In this document: positions 11,782 to 23,950 of the stretch, one piece after another
How the letters are laid out: each line of letters starts with the position of its first letter
How positions within the stretch are numbered: position 1 is the stretch's first letter
Source: Hypomesus transpacificus
Taxonomy: Eukaryota; Chordata; Actinopteri; Osmeriformes; Osmeridae
Assembly: GCF_021917145.1 (NCBI RefSeq)
Contig: NC_061070.1
Span: forward strand, 8,790,743-8,854,742
Direction: 5' to 3'
DNA length: 64,000 nucleotides
Notes under the pieces: model-generated
Told to the model about the DNA's origin: nothing
Databases searched by the model: none
The model's input: the letters and a program-made list of their open reading frames with translations, nothing else
Made by a program: the position numbers and the translations under genes

Positions 11782-14700
11782 AGGCATTCTTACCCATCCA
11801 ACAAGAAAAGTGACAATTACTTGACTTATGAAGATATATGGGACCAACCTTCTCTCATTATCTATATTAAGAGGCCTTTGGCTAAGTGTTGTTTAGCGGA
11901 GAAACAATACCTTCCTGGTGTCTCCTTTATTTTCGTCTCACTCTAATTTCCCTGGCATAGGGTTTGGAGAGGGATGGGGAAGCTAAATGTAATGTGGTTA
12001 TTTGAGCAGACATAACAATGGCCTCTAAGGGTGGAGGAAAGATGAAAACACATTAGCAGAGACAGGGTCAGGGAGAGAAGGATATGTGCAGCTCTCTCAG
12101 CTGCTGCCATTCCTTTCCATCAGGAGTGGGACAGCAGCCGGAGAAGCAGGAGGAGGTGTGATGACTTATGGCGCTATCTGTGGCATTCATTCATCATTCA
12201 TTCATTTGTTGAGGAAGGGGAGAAGTCGGTTACAGTTGTCTGTCTGTCATCGCGACATGGTCTCAACAGGTTGGAAATGTAACCCAGAAGACAGGTAGTC
12301 TGACTTTGATGGCTGATGAAACACAGTGACAATCAGGTGTGTATGTGTGTGTGTATGTTTCAGATTTAGCATTCTGTTAGAGGCTGGAATTTTCCAAGCC
12401 TCTGCATACAAAGTTTACCGTCTTGACAATATCACGAAAGATTATCAGGGAGGCCTACAGCAACTCGTCAACAACAAGGCCAAAAGTTGCATTTGCCAAA
12501 AAGGTTGGATGGATGGTCAAACCATCCATCCATAAAATATTGACAAGGATATTTACACGCCGGAGTTCATTTAAATGGTGTTGCTGAATTATCTCCCTGT
12601 ACTGTCTTTCTCTGCGGGATTATCTGAGAGAGGGAAGGCATGAGAGAAAGAACAAGAGAGTATAGGGGGAGGCAGGAGGTGGGGTGGGAGAGAGAAGGAG
12701 AGATGGAAAGAAGACTGGGGACCAGAAGTGTGTTTAGGAAGGAGATGGCTGTTAGACAGTTGCTGTCAGTTGGCCCCTTTTGATGCCATCAGCTTGGCGC
12801 AGGCCTGTCTGTCTCACAGTATGACTGCTATCAAAGACGTACTCAGAGCTGTGACAAGCACGGGATGGGGGCGGGGAGCAGGAGGAATTCCACACACATT
12901 TCCCCCTTTACACCTGGCAAATAAAAGTTTTCCGTTTTTTTCCGTATTTCAGGGGGGAAAAAAACGAGGTCTGTCTGCATGTTGATGGATGTCATGACAC
13001 TCACCTGCTCTCATTGCAGGCAGCAGATTGCTAACTGGAAGCCAAAAGTGTTAAAATGATCTGACAGACGATTGGAAAGAGATGGCATGCCTCAGAGAGA
13101 ACTAATTCTATTCAGTTCTTTTCAATTCTGTCATCTAATGTGGAACAGATATTCTCGTCTGAAACTAAGCAAAGCATTGTGAAGGCATTCGTCCAGCTCT
13201 GTCTTTGATTCTCACCAGAGACAGGACCTCAGAGAGCACTGATTCAAATATTCCCACACCACACTGTCCATGCAGCTCTTCTATAGCAGCAGCAGAAAAA
13301 AGATGACTGTGTCCAGATCCGATTGACTCCTGCTGGCTGCTTTCATTCACAGCTCCAGAGGAGTAAAGTTCCAGCCAAGACCATGTTTCCATTCTCATAG
13401 CTTGGGCCTGCCCATCAGGTAAATATATAAAAAAGACAGCTCACATTTCCCATATGTGAAACCTTCCTCAACCCCACGGTCCCTTCCTGTCTGTGTTCAA
13501 TGTGTATCCAACCATACGAACCGCTGTCAACACTCAGTGTTTGGCCTTGAACCTGCCCTAAGCTATTGAGTTTGCCATACATAAAACATTAAAGATGTAT
13601 TCAAAAGTGGGTGGTTGTCTGTTTATTGGCTCTCACAGTTCTGGAAAGCATTTCCAATCCCTTTCAGGAACAAGACACACATACTGGGGCAGATTCCTTG
13701 AAGACGTTTAACACGGAATAAAAACCATAAAACATAATAATAAACATAACTGGGGCAAATAAATCGGATTGATAATACCCCGAGGTAAAATTTATGGAAA
13801 TGCTGTACGAGATAGAGTCTCAGACATAAGTAATATGCATAGTCTGAATCAAAGCGCCAGCGAGGCACTAACAAAGTCTTATAAACACATCAGAACCGCA
13901 CGGTGAGACGATCCTCATCTCTCTCTCTTTCTCTCTCTCTGCCTTGCTAAGTGCTGCAGTAATGTATTGCTTTCATAACAGCTCGCAACTCTGCACCTCT
14001 TTCTTTGGCGGAAATATGTTTCAATCCTTTGGGCAGTGTGATTAAGAATAAAATACTGGGTGCATTACGGCGGAATAAATTCAGATAACCACATGAGCGT
14101 AGAGAGGAGTTGGCTGTTCGCTGTTCATGCTTCTCGAGAGAGAAGGCCTCGGTGACAAAGCCAGCCAGTGTTGGAGGTATCCATCACACGCACACTGTCC
14201 CCCTGGCACTCAGGCTAATGTATCACCTTTGGATTACTGTAATATCTGGCTGATGGATGTTTGCTGAGCTAAGGGGACCACAGCCAACCCAGACGAGAGA
14301 CTCTGTCATTGGGCGGTGAAATGATGGTTGCCTTTAGCTCGGACGATCCCATGCCTGGCACCTCTTCTCTCTGTTTCTCAGGGCTCCTTGGGGACCATGC
14401 ATCCCTTACTCCTGAGTCCTACTGTGTGAGCATGTGTGCTGGTGTGTGTGCGTGTGTTAATAACGAGACTGAAGCTCGAGGCTGGGGGCATATGGAGGCT
14501 CGAGGGAGCCACTTGGGCCAGCAGGGAGAGGGCCTGATAAGGCGAACAGCCATTAATCAAGCTAGATGAAGGCAGTAAAGTTGACTGGAGGAACCCAGGC
14601 ATGGCCCTAGGTTGGTAGTCTGGGACTCAGAGGGAACCTACAACTAAGACACACACAATGAACACATGCACACACAAGCATAAAGGAATGAGGAGATGCA

Positions 14701-17700
14701 CACCATTCCACACGCACGCAAAAATCATAAACTCGTACTCCAGATACTTCACTCCTGTTCACAAACACAGACGCGAGCACACACAAACTCACACATCATC
14801 TGGCAAATCCATCATCTTTATTCCTCCCAGTGTGCTCGTATTTTTCGTGTGGCTGCACAGTGCTCAGAAAAATATTTATTTTTGCAGATTTCTTTCCTCA
14901 GAAGGAACACAAAGGAATCACACCTCACGCTCTCACTGGCTCATGCCAAAATAATCAATGCTTTCCAGAGAGGGACTTGTGGCGTGACGTGCAAGGAGCA
15001 GAGGCATGAGGGTGCAGACACAGCTCCAGGGCTCCTCATTGCAGATAATAAGTGAGGAGTAGTCCTTGGGTATGTTTTACAGCTATCAAGACTCATCATA
15101 CTTGACATGCATTCTGGTGTTTACAAAATCGACGCCGTAAAATCCTCCCCAGCTATGGAACTGAACAGGGAGCGGCGAGAGCGCACACACATGCGGCAGT
15201 CTCGGTTTCTGTTTAGAGAAGCGTTTTAAAAAGAAAAGACAACCTTCCTCCCTCTCTCACTTCCTCTGGATCTCTTCTGTGTCCCATCTCTTATCCACCA
15301 GCTATTGGCAGCTTTAGCACCTGTCAGCTGACTGACTTCTTGTTCCCCGCGGCTTATGAAAAAATCATGGCTGTTGGGCTTCTGAAGCTGCTTTCCCATC
15401 AATATGAATTCACCATGGTCTTCATGGAACATTAGTCCGGGCCCTGTTTTCATACATAGAGCCCCACACTCTCTCGTCTTATATGTACACAAGGAAATGA
15501 AAAGAGTAAATAGGCCTTTTAGAATGTTACATCCCCTCATGTGTGGAATTTCAGTTGCCTGTGATAGCGACAGTATTTCTATTCGATTTGTAAAAATAAA
15601 TAAAAAAACATTTCTTTTCATCGCCCATGTATCTGCCTCCTTTGACAATGATCGGCCTGCTCCTGAGTTGAGATCAAATGCAACATGATATAGTACCTTG
15701 CATGGTTTTTCCTGTCCTGTCTTTAGAATGCCTCGTAGCATACTTTGTTTCAACAGTTTGCTTCACTTGTATAGACACTTTTTGGATCCCCGAGTTTTCA
15801 GGTGAAATGATGTCCTCAGACAACTTGGATAACGTGGGACTGCTGTGTCAAACTACAGCTAAATGACAATGTCTTTGTCTCACATGTGCCAGACTAAAAT
15901 GGCAATGCCTGGCGTCCCGTCCCGTCCCTCTCCATCTCTCTCCTTCTCCATGGCTACCTCTCGATTTCTCGTTCCCTTTACAACACGTTGAAATTCAATT
16001 ATCTACACCACTTCTCCCTGACATCTTTGTGCTAATACGAGCTGCTCTTGACCTTATGTTTGTGTGTCTTGGGCGGATGGGAGCGTCGCGTCGACCCCTG
16101 ATTGGATTAACTTCAGATGTGGTGTGTGTCGGGGTCTATTACACTGGGTGCACTGTGATATCCAGCTTCCCCTCCAGCCACCCTGCCCCTCCCTAGCCAC
16201 CAAAGTCTCACTGTCCACATTCCTCCCCAACACCCACTCCCCTACCCCTTGGGTCTGATATTCCCACACACCACCCCCATCTCTCTCACATGCACACACA
16301 CTTTCAGGGCTCCCAACATTCATATAGCTCATTCTCATGACAAGCAGCCTGGAGAAACTTGACTGGAGTCTCCCTCTATTGTCCCAATTTCTCTCTCCCC
16401 CTCTCTGTTCCTTCCATGCCCTTAGACACTGCAGAGGGATGATCTAACTGAAAAAGCTGATAATCGACTCAATAAAGAGTCCAATTGCCATGGCAAATGA
16501 GTCTGAGTCTTAACATTACCATTAGCACGTCAAGCTTGGTAAGGATTGGACTTTGTGCAGGCAAATGTGAGAGTAATGAAGGAGGAAGGACATTGCGGAA
16601 AGGACTTTAGACAAAAAGACATTCTTCCCAAGCAAGCTGTTAAAGATAAGGTTAAATAGGAACTTTGTGGATACAGTATTGGGGTTAGCGATATGTTCAT
16701 TTAGTGTACTAACATGATTACAGTAAAGACACTGCATAATATGAGCATTACAGCTTTGCTACTGTACATGTCTGAGCCATTATCAAACTGCATCATGATA
16801 GAATTCTGTGGATAGATTGCATCCACCAATGCCATTGTGTGTCTTCGTATTTGTGATGTGGCTACAGTTTTCCCACAGCCGAAACCTGAAATTAATCAAA
16901 TGAGCTTAAAAAATTAGCAGACCAGAGTTCTAATTCTGGGGAGCAGTATCCCCAGATGAAACTCTGTATCCAAATTGCAGTGATGCCTGGTGTGACAGAC
17001 ATGGTATCTGAGAAGCTGGGTGCATCTAGTTGTGGAGTTCTAGAGAATGAGTGGCACACATTGCAGATGACATTGCCAGTCAAAGACATTAAACAGCCAG
17101 GAGACTTGCCTGCTCCAAATCCAAAAGCTCACTTCCTAATTGTTTCTGAAGAAATGACAACCTTTTCTTCCTTTTTTGCACCTTGCTCAAGGTGTCAGCG
17201 CCTCTCTTAGCCTGGGCTTCGGCAAGCCTCACGTGCCCTGAAGCACTCTCGTTTGATGTTTTTGAGGACTGTCACCTCATTGCGTGACTCCATGGAAATT
17301 GAAATCTGTATTTATTTACGTGCTAGGTTAATAGAACAGATGCTGAGGTGATTTAAAAGTCAAACAAGCACACCTGCCACTCAGGCCTTGGTTTGTATTG
17401 TAGCAGATTCCAGAATTTTTTAATCTGGGGTTAGAGACACAAAAGAAGAGATAGTAATGAATTTCACTGGCTTATCCCTAAACAGAGAAAGGTAGACAGA
17501 CCTGCCAATAGACAGAATCTTTGCATTGGGGGATAATTTATCAACATTTTCCATGACGGGTGTCTTAAAAGTTAAATCCCAAATTCACCTAAATATAGTC
17601 AATGAATGCTGGAATGTAATGTGACCCCTTTTTTTACTTCCTAATACACGCACTTAAATTGAAATAATCAATGAGGTGATTGAGGTCTTAGGTACAAGAA

Positions 17701-20700
17701 TGTCAGTCTTTGCTAAGTGGTGGAAGATGCAGTTGTTGCAGAGTAAGTTATAAGATAGATGGACCTACCTTTATATTATTAACACCCGTGGCGGGATCAT
17801 TTTGAACCAATTTGGGAAGTTAAAGCCAGGGTAGCCAAAATGTGCGAACTTAGCAATTTTAGCTAGAGTTCAAAAGGATTCAAACCAAAATATCCCTTCA
17901 AAGCCACTCCCCCAAAACGCATAAACGAGCTGACTACTGCCGGGAGGTAGGTAGGCAGACAGACAGTCAAGTAGCCTCTCCAATCATTGCATTCAGTCCA
18001 AATGCTGTCCAATCATTCTGTCATTCTTGTCTGACTGTGTTAAATTAGCTATGTGATATACTGAAAAGTGAAATGAGTGAGCTCTAACCACCATCAAAGT
18101 TGGTACACATTCCTGTATTATACGGACACAATCAATCTAGTGGGAAGATACTTTTTGATCACTGGATGCTGATTTTTTGAGTTTACGCAGGCAATCTACG
18201 CAGGTAATCTAGTCTACCTAGATTATGTAGATTATGTAAATAGTCACTTTCGCTGGGAGTAGTCACTCTGACTACTCTGACTACATGGTAGGTCAGAATG
18301 TCTACTGCTCAGATGAAGTCAATTGTTGCTATTTGACTCCCCCCCCCACCCCCACCCGCCTTCTTAAGTCCCCTGTGGGCCCTGCTTACTCAGACACCAC
18401 CTTCTTCTACCTCGTTGCCAGTCAATGTTCTCAATCGTCGCCATCTAAATGTAAACTTTCAAAGTGAGATGGATGCTGAACAGAGCTTCTTTGTGTGCCC
18501 GAAATAAATAAATATAATATGGGCTCTCACCAACAGGCCCAACCTCAGTCCTGTACGGCCACCCAGTTTGAGCAAATCAATTTCAACTTCATCTCCAACT
18601 GTGTCTGGTGAGATCTCTTAACATGCTTGTCATGTTGGGAAACATAGTTGTCAAATGGAGGACAAATCTGAAGAATGTCAGATTTCAATTGGGCAAGAAG
18701 TCAATTGGGAAGGAAAATAAGGAATGTCCGTCAGTTGTCTTGGCGGACCACTTTGCTATGATTAGCATCACTTAGCATTCATGCATGCAGACCTACTCTG
18801 ACTGCTGAGATGGTGCTAAACAGACTGCCATTAGAAAGGGATGCATTGTGGCATCCCATAATAAACATGAGGATAACAATTCAACATGTGTCATTACAAG
18901 AGTGACAAAATAGGGACCCTCGTGTGCTCTATATGTCAGAACTGCATTTATCAGGATCAACAAGAAAAACACGTTTTCAAAGTACCTCGGCATAGACCTG
19001 CCACTGGGCTTCCTGATCTGAGAGGACAAGCGAGAAAACAAAGGACTTGTGACTAGCTAGACAACACTGCCACATGCTGGTGAAATTATTGATGAATATT
19101 ACATTTGATATAGATGCATGTGAGCATGCAAACAGGCTCCATAAATTATGGAATTAGTGTAATATACATAGCCTACAACATCATACATCTGCATAAATGC
19201 ATTGGTTTTGTAAGAGTCAATGAAATCAGAAATTCGGTGGGGACTGAATAGGTTTTGCATTGTCTGTGTGTTTTTCCTGAACACCGTGCGATGCGCCAGT
19301 AGGCGTCAAAACAAGAACGCCCTGAATTATCGTTTCATATTTTTGCAGTTATACTCCTCGTGTCATTTATATTTCCTTGTTTTAAAAAAAGGGTTTGAAG
19401 AAACTTACCTCAGAGGTTTTGTGAGCGTGTAGTATTGTGACGTGCTGGCAGCCACAGGCCAGATGAGGGAGGACTTGGGAGGGGGGGGGGGCTACAGATG
19501 GCAATACACATCTTTTTATCCCTTAAACAGACACCAAAAGCAGCTAAGGGACCAGGCTCCTGTCTGTAGAATGTGCTGGGAACAGTCGGTACTTGGCACA
19601 AGTAGCAGAAACAATTAGCGTCACGTATGCAGAGGCCTGAAGCAGCGGGAGAGTGTGAGCCAGTGAGAAAACACGGCAAGGAGGACCTGAGTTGAGCAAC
19701 GCTGAGATGAACCACGTGCACACTTGGAGGCATCCCTTCCCTGCTGCCGTTAGAACTCAAAGATCGTAGGGCGTGTTTTCATAGGCAGCTTGAGTCATGG
19801 CTCATTTATTTGATGCACACTTGTGGGCAACAAGGTTTTGTTTGTATCCGTGCAACCGTAATTAGGGAATTGACAGAGGAAGTTTGATGTCCTTGGAGAG
19901 ACCTCCCATCCCACTCACATCCCCCCAAATCCTTTATGAACATGCCCGCTTCCCCATTTCAAAACCAAGAGAAGTTGCTATGAGATGAGTACAAAAAAAC
20001 ACCCTTCATGACACACTTTCAGAACTCACACGAGCAGGAATAAACCTGTTTGAGGCCCCAGACGTTACAGTGTGTGAATCTGAAGCTATTAGTGAGTGAA
20101 GTAGGCCTATTACTGGCATTAATAACATTAAAAATAATTTGCTTATTTTCCTTTATTAATGAGTTCCTTTATTTCCTTCATTAGAACATAAAACAATGTG
20201 TTTTTTCTGCATTTAGTTCAAATGGAACTGTAATACATTCTGACCCCACAGCTGTGAGGGGTGTTGTTAAATTATGTACATTGTATTACAACTTCGACTG
20301 TTTTGGTAATTACATTAACATTACAATTTGTTGTTTGAAGTACAGTAGACTAACACTGCTACAGTTCTGTAATGGATGGCACAACTGTGTGTTCAAAAAT
20401 GTTGTTAGTACATTGGTATAAATAGTGGTCTTTGAATGTAATTTTAGTATAATCATGTAAAACTATTTAGGATGTGTTCTATTCAATACTTAACTCAAAT
20501 TTGAAAGTAGACTACTTAATTATTCTGTCCATTGCAATAAAGTTGTGTTGCAGTAAGTGCTCATGTAATTGAAGCATTGGGGAACGTGAGAAACCCCTTC
20601 CATCAGCACCTATTTAAACCAGAGAGTATATCAACATTTATTGCTTTGTAAGTTGGACCCAGAGTTATATGTCAACAATAATATGGTTCTAGCTTTAGTC

Positions 20701-22520
20701 TGGGTGACTTTAGAAACTCACCAGTCCCTGAGAGGCTGGGGAGAAACTATAGAATGGTTCACATTATTGTTTATGTTTACATACTAATGTATTTAACAGT
20801 TCAGTGCAATCCCTGTAAGACTGCATTTTCATCATGGCCGCAGGCGGGACTGAAAAGCTAAATTTTTGGGTCCCTACAGATGCATATTTCTAATCAGAAC
20901 CCAGATGTTTCACAATTCCTGCACAGTAGCCTATCAGTGTGTAGCACAAACATTTGGAGCATGCCCATTCTGCGGATAGATTAGCAAAATACACAGTTAT
21001 GTGAACCTACTGTAACCCAGGGCATCAATGAATAGATAAACATCACAGTGCAGGAGAAACATTAAAAACATCTATGCCAGTGAAGAACAAAATGGAGCCG
21101 GCTTGGCTGAAGCTTAGCCAAAAGGAGGCATGAAAAAGAGGAGGCGGCAGAAGGAGCTCTGCCTGTAACTGATAGAGAGGAGGAGGAGGAGGACAGAGCT
21201 GTAGGAACTGTGCAGGACAACACTTCCCCTGACCATGTAGAATAAGTGACTTTGTGTCCATGTGTCTGGGCAGTCAGACCCTTGGCCAGTAACAATCCCA
21301 ATAATATGGTATTTGGAGGTTGATTTAACAATATATTAAGTATATATTCATGTACCTATATATTAATCTGGTCCCAAATAATCTTCAATTGGTAGGTAAA
21401 ATATTATTTGAGAGTTTACATGCATACAATACATCAATATCAGTGAAACAATAATGTCCAAAAGTTGTAATTTTCCAAAAGTACCTTGTTTGCATCCCCT
21501 AACAGTAAGGGTTTACAGGGACAGGCAAAAGACACGTACATTTGTGTAATTACAAAATTGTGAGCTACGAATTAAGGAAAGTGTTTCTGATTTTGACATC
21601 TCAAGATGTCAGTCTGGGACTAAGAAAACAATATGTAAGCATTTGCTGACATCTTGTGGTCAAAGACTTATAACTGCAGTGCCACCTGACATTCTTTCAG
21701 GACTGTTGATTGTCTATAGACATGATGAGCTTAATGTTGATCATGGATTTTTGTAAGGCTTCCTCTCCCATATATTGTATATTATCTCTGAGATGGTGAA
21801 CTGATACCTACTGAATAGATTATGCTCTCAACTGCAGTCAGTTCACATGACCTAAATGAACTATACAAACCCACCAGCAAGAGATGGCCCTTTTTGCTAA
21901 ATAAAAGAACTGACCAAGACAGCGCAACATGTGTCTATACATATAATATATGGACATAACCCACAGGGAACCACACTGTACACCTACAGTACTCACCCAC
22001 GCCCAAAACATGCCCACAGTGCAGACACATTCCCAAGGACCTTATGGATGATGTTGAGATCGTACAATAGAAACAAAAATTGTGATCCACAGAAAATATC
22101 ACCAACTATCCTCAGCACCCGCAAAGATAGTCCATGATCAAAATACAAAGTTGTTATCATAGTGTACAAACATAGCCATGACAAGTGAGTCTGTCTATCT
22201 TGAGAGGTCAGTGAAAGATTAGCTTGATCAGAATTAATAACCTTACCAGGACATCTGAAATGCATCATCCCATTCTCTGAAGCAACTGTAACAGTTTGTT
22301 TCTGAAGTAATTAGCTAAACCAAGGATCTGGAATGGGGCTTCAGTGAACAACCGGTAGACTTCACAAGTTATCAAAAGAATTGTTAATTTATTTCATTTT
22401 TATTTTTATTTATTTCACACCGATAAAACATACAGCAGGTATTCTAGGTCTTGGACGTTCCTGTGTGCTTACATTATTCACTAATCAATAGAACTAGTCA
22501 CTGGATGCTAGTTAGTATGT
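11306..22520. other. Long gene-poor stretch
   Basis: No exon chain, RNA gene or complete mobile element could be supported. There are microsatellites: a 29-base TG tract at 11751-11779, a CT tract at about 13916-13942, a GAG-type tract near 21177-21193, and short C/G runs near 18340 and 19482. A 175-codon frame on the minus strand at 15226-15753 has no recognisable motif and is probably chance. Confidence 0.5.
11751..11779. repeat. (TG)n microsatellite
   Basis: Twenty-nine bases of uninterrupted TG dinucleotide. It is likely to be polymorphic. Confidence 0.9.
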
Positions 22521-22972
22521 TTACATTTACATTTATTCATTTAGCAGACGCTTTTATCCAAAGCAACTTCAAAGAGAGAGCTTTAAAAAGTGCATAGGTC
22601 ACTGATAATAACAACAAGATAGCCCCAAAGCATTGCGGGTAGCCAAAAACAAGAAGTACACATTGTGAACAACCAAAAAATAAGTGCTAAAGGGAAGAAA
22701 CCATAAGAGCATGTTAAGTTAAGCAAGTTACAATTAAACAACATGAATCTCTAAGTGCAAGTGTACCTGTAGGAAAGCAATTAAAAAATAGGATTAACTA
22801 AAATAGAATACAACAGTTTAAATCAGCTACCACTAACCAACAAGAGCAACAGTCTAAGCAAGAGTCATTGTGATCCTTGAGGAAACTAGCGTTGGGTTCA
22901 GCAAACCATTCCTAAGTACCGTTGTACTCCCGGAACAAGTGCGTCTTGAGCCTTCTCTTGATGTTCTCATGT
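22521..22972 (-). mobile_element. L2/CR1-like LINE, 3' fragment
   Basis: Read on the minus strand, this begins in the last codons of the LINE reverse transcriptase ([14 protein letters not shown]). It continues through the 3' untranslated region and ends in the tail that appears on the plus strand as TTTAGCAGACGCTTTTATCC. It matches the plus-strand copy at 62181-63150 along its length, which shows it is a 5'-truncated copy of the same family. It lies just downstream of the GIMAP-like gene. Confidence 0.8.
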
Positions 22973-23351
22973 AAGCTTGTTATTAATAAGAGTAGATTGT
23001 GTCTATGTGTCAGGGTTAATAGATGTACGGGGTCAGGAGAAAGTTCTGGATAAATGTTCCTTGTCATGGCTACAAGGAGAGGGCCAACTATGAACTCTCT
23101 AGTCTGAGTGGTCATGTGTTGGGAGCTGTGAATCTCTTTCTTTGAGACTGTTGTAACGTCTTTACTGCCTGACTGTCACTATCTTTGTTTACATTCTTGT
23201 GCCCTATAAAAGATGGTCCTCCGGCCTTCAGAGCAGAGAGAGACATGATTGAGACCTAAACCTGGTGTTGTGTTGTCATTTATTGTCAGAGGTCTGATTT
23301 TCTCTCTGAATCTGCAGATTGATAACATTTATTAATATCCAAGACTCTACA
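22973..23351 (+). mobile_element. LTR-like segment (low confidence)
   Basis: This segment begins TGTAAGC, ends CTCTACA and has a TATA box (CTATAAAAG) at about 23204-23212, the layout of a solo retrotransposon LTR. No target-site duplication, primer binding site or internal coding region is visible. The neighbouring LINE fragment ends where it begins. It could equally be unrelated sequence that happens to contain a TATA motif. Confidence 0.3.
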
Positions 23352-23480
23352 GCGGAGCGGCGGCGTGTCAAAGTTGGCTTCCAATTCATTTTCAATGAAA
23401 CTGAGCGTTGGCGCTCCCACAATGCCCTACGCGAGTGTCAAAGCCCGGTTTCATTGAAATGAATTGGAAGCCGACCCCGA
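23352..23480. repeat. Imperfect inverted repeat, GC-rich centre
   Basis: GTTGGCTTCCAATTCATTTT at about 23374 is mirrored by the reverse complement of GAAATGAATTGGAAGCCGAC near 23457-23476. The arms are about 28 bases and separated by about 45 bases. The sequence could form a hairpin and may be the remnant of a small DNA transposon, but no target-site duplication was identified. Confidence 0.5.
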
Positions 23481-23481
23481 G

Positions 23482-23930
23482 ATTTACATTTACATTTATT
23501 CATATAGCAGACGCTTTATCCAAAGTGACTTCCAAGAAAGAGCTTTACAAAAGTGCATAGGTCACTGATCATAACAAGATAGCCCCAAAACATTGCGGGT
23601 CGACAAAACATGAAGCATACATTGTGAAAAGCAAATAAGTGCCAATCGGAAGGACCCTAAGAGCATGTAGGTAAAGAAGTTACAATTCAACAACATAATA
23701 CTCAAAAAGTGCAAGAGTGTACCTGTTGAAAAAGCAAGCAACCATAATATAATTCACAGCGAGTACAAAAAGTTAAATCAGTTACAACTAACCAACATTA
23801 TACAAAATACAAAAGCAACAAGTCCCTCAACAACAGTCATTGTGTTCCTGGAGGAAACTAACATCAGGTCCAGCAAATCATTGGTACCGTTGTACTCCCG
23901 GAACAAGTGCGTCTTAAGCCTTTCTGCTGG
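23482..23930 (-). mobile_element. L2/CR1-like LINE, 3' fragment
   Basis: This is a second minus-strand copy of the same LINE 3' end. It runs from the reverse-transcriptase C-terminal codons ([12 protein letters not shown] region at about 23890-23928) to the tail near 23485. It starts about 20 bases after the stop codon of the GIMAP-like gene and lies in the same orientation, so it probably forms part of that gene's 3' untranslated region or terminator area. Confidence 0.8.
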
Positions 23931-23950
23931 ACTTTAAGGAAGATATTTCT

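Noticed and set aside
15226..15753. 175-codon minus-strand frame in the gene-poor region
   Set aside because: No domain, no repeated pattern, no partner exons, and overlapping open frames on the other strand. Chance frame in AT-balanced non-coding DNA is more likely.
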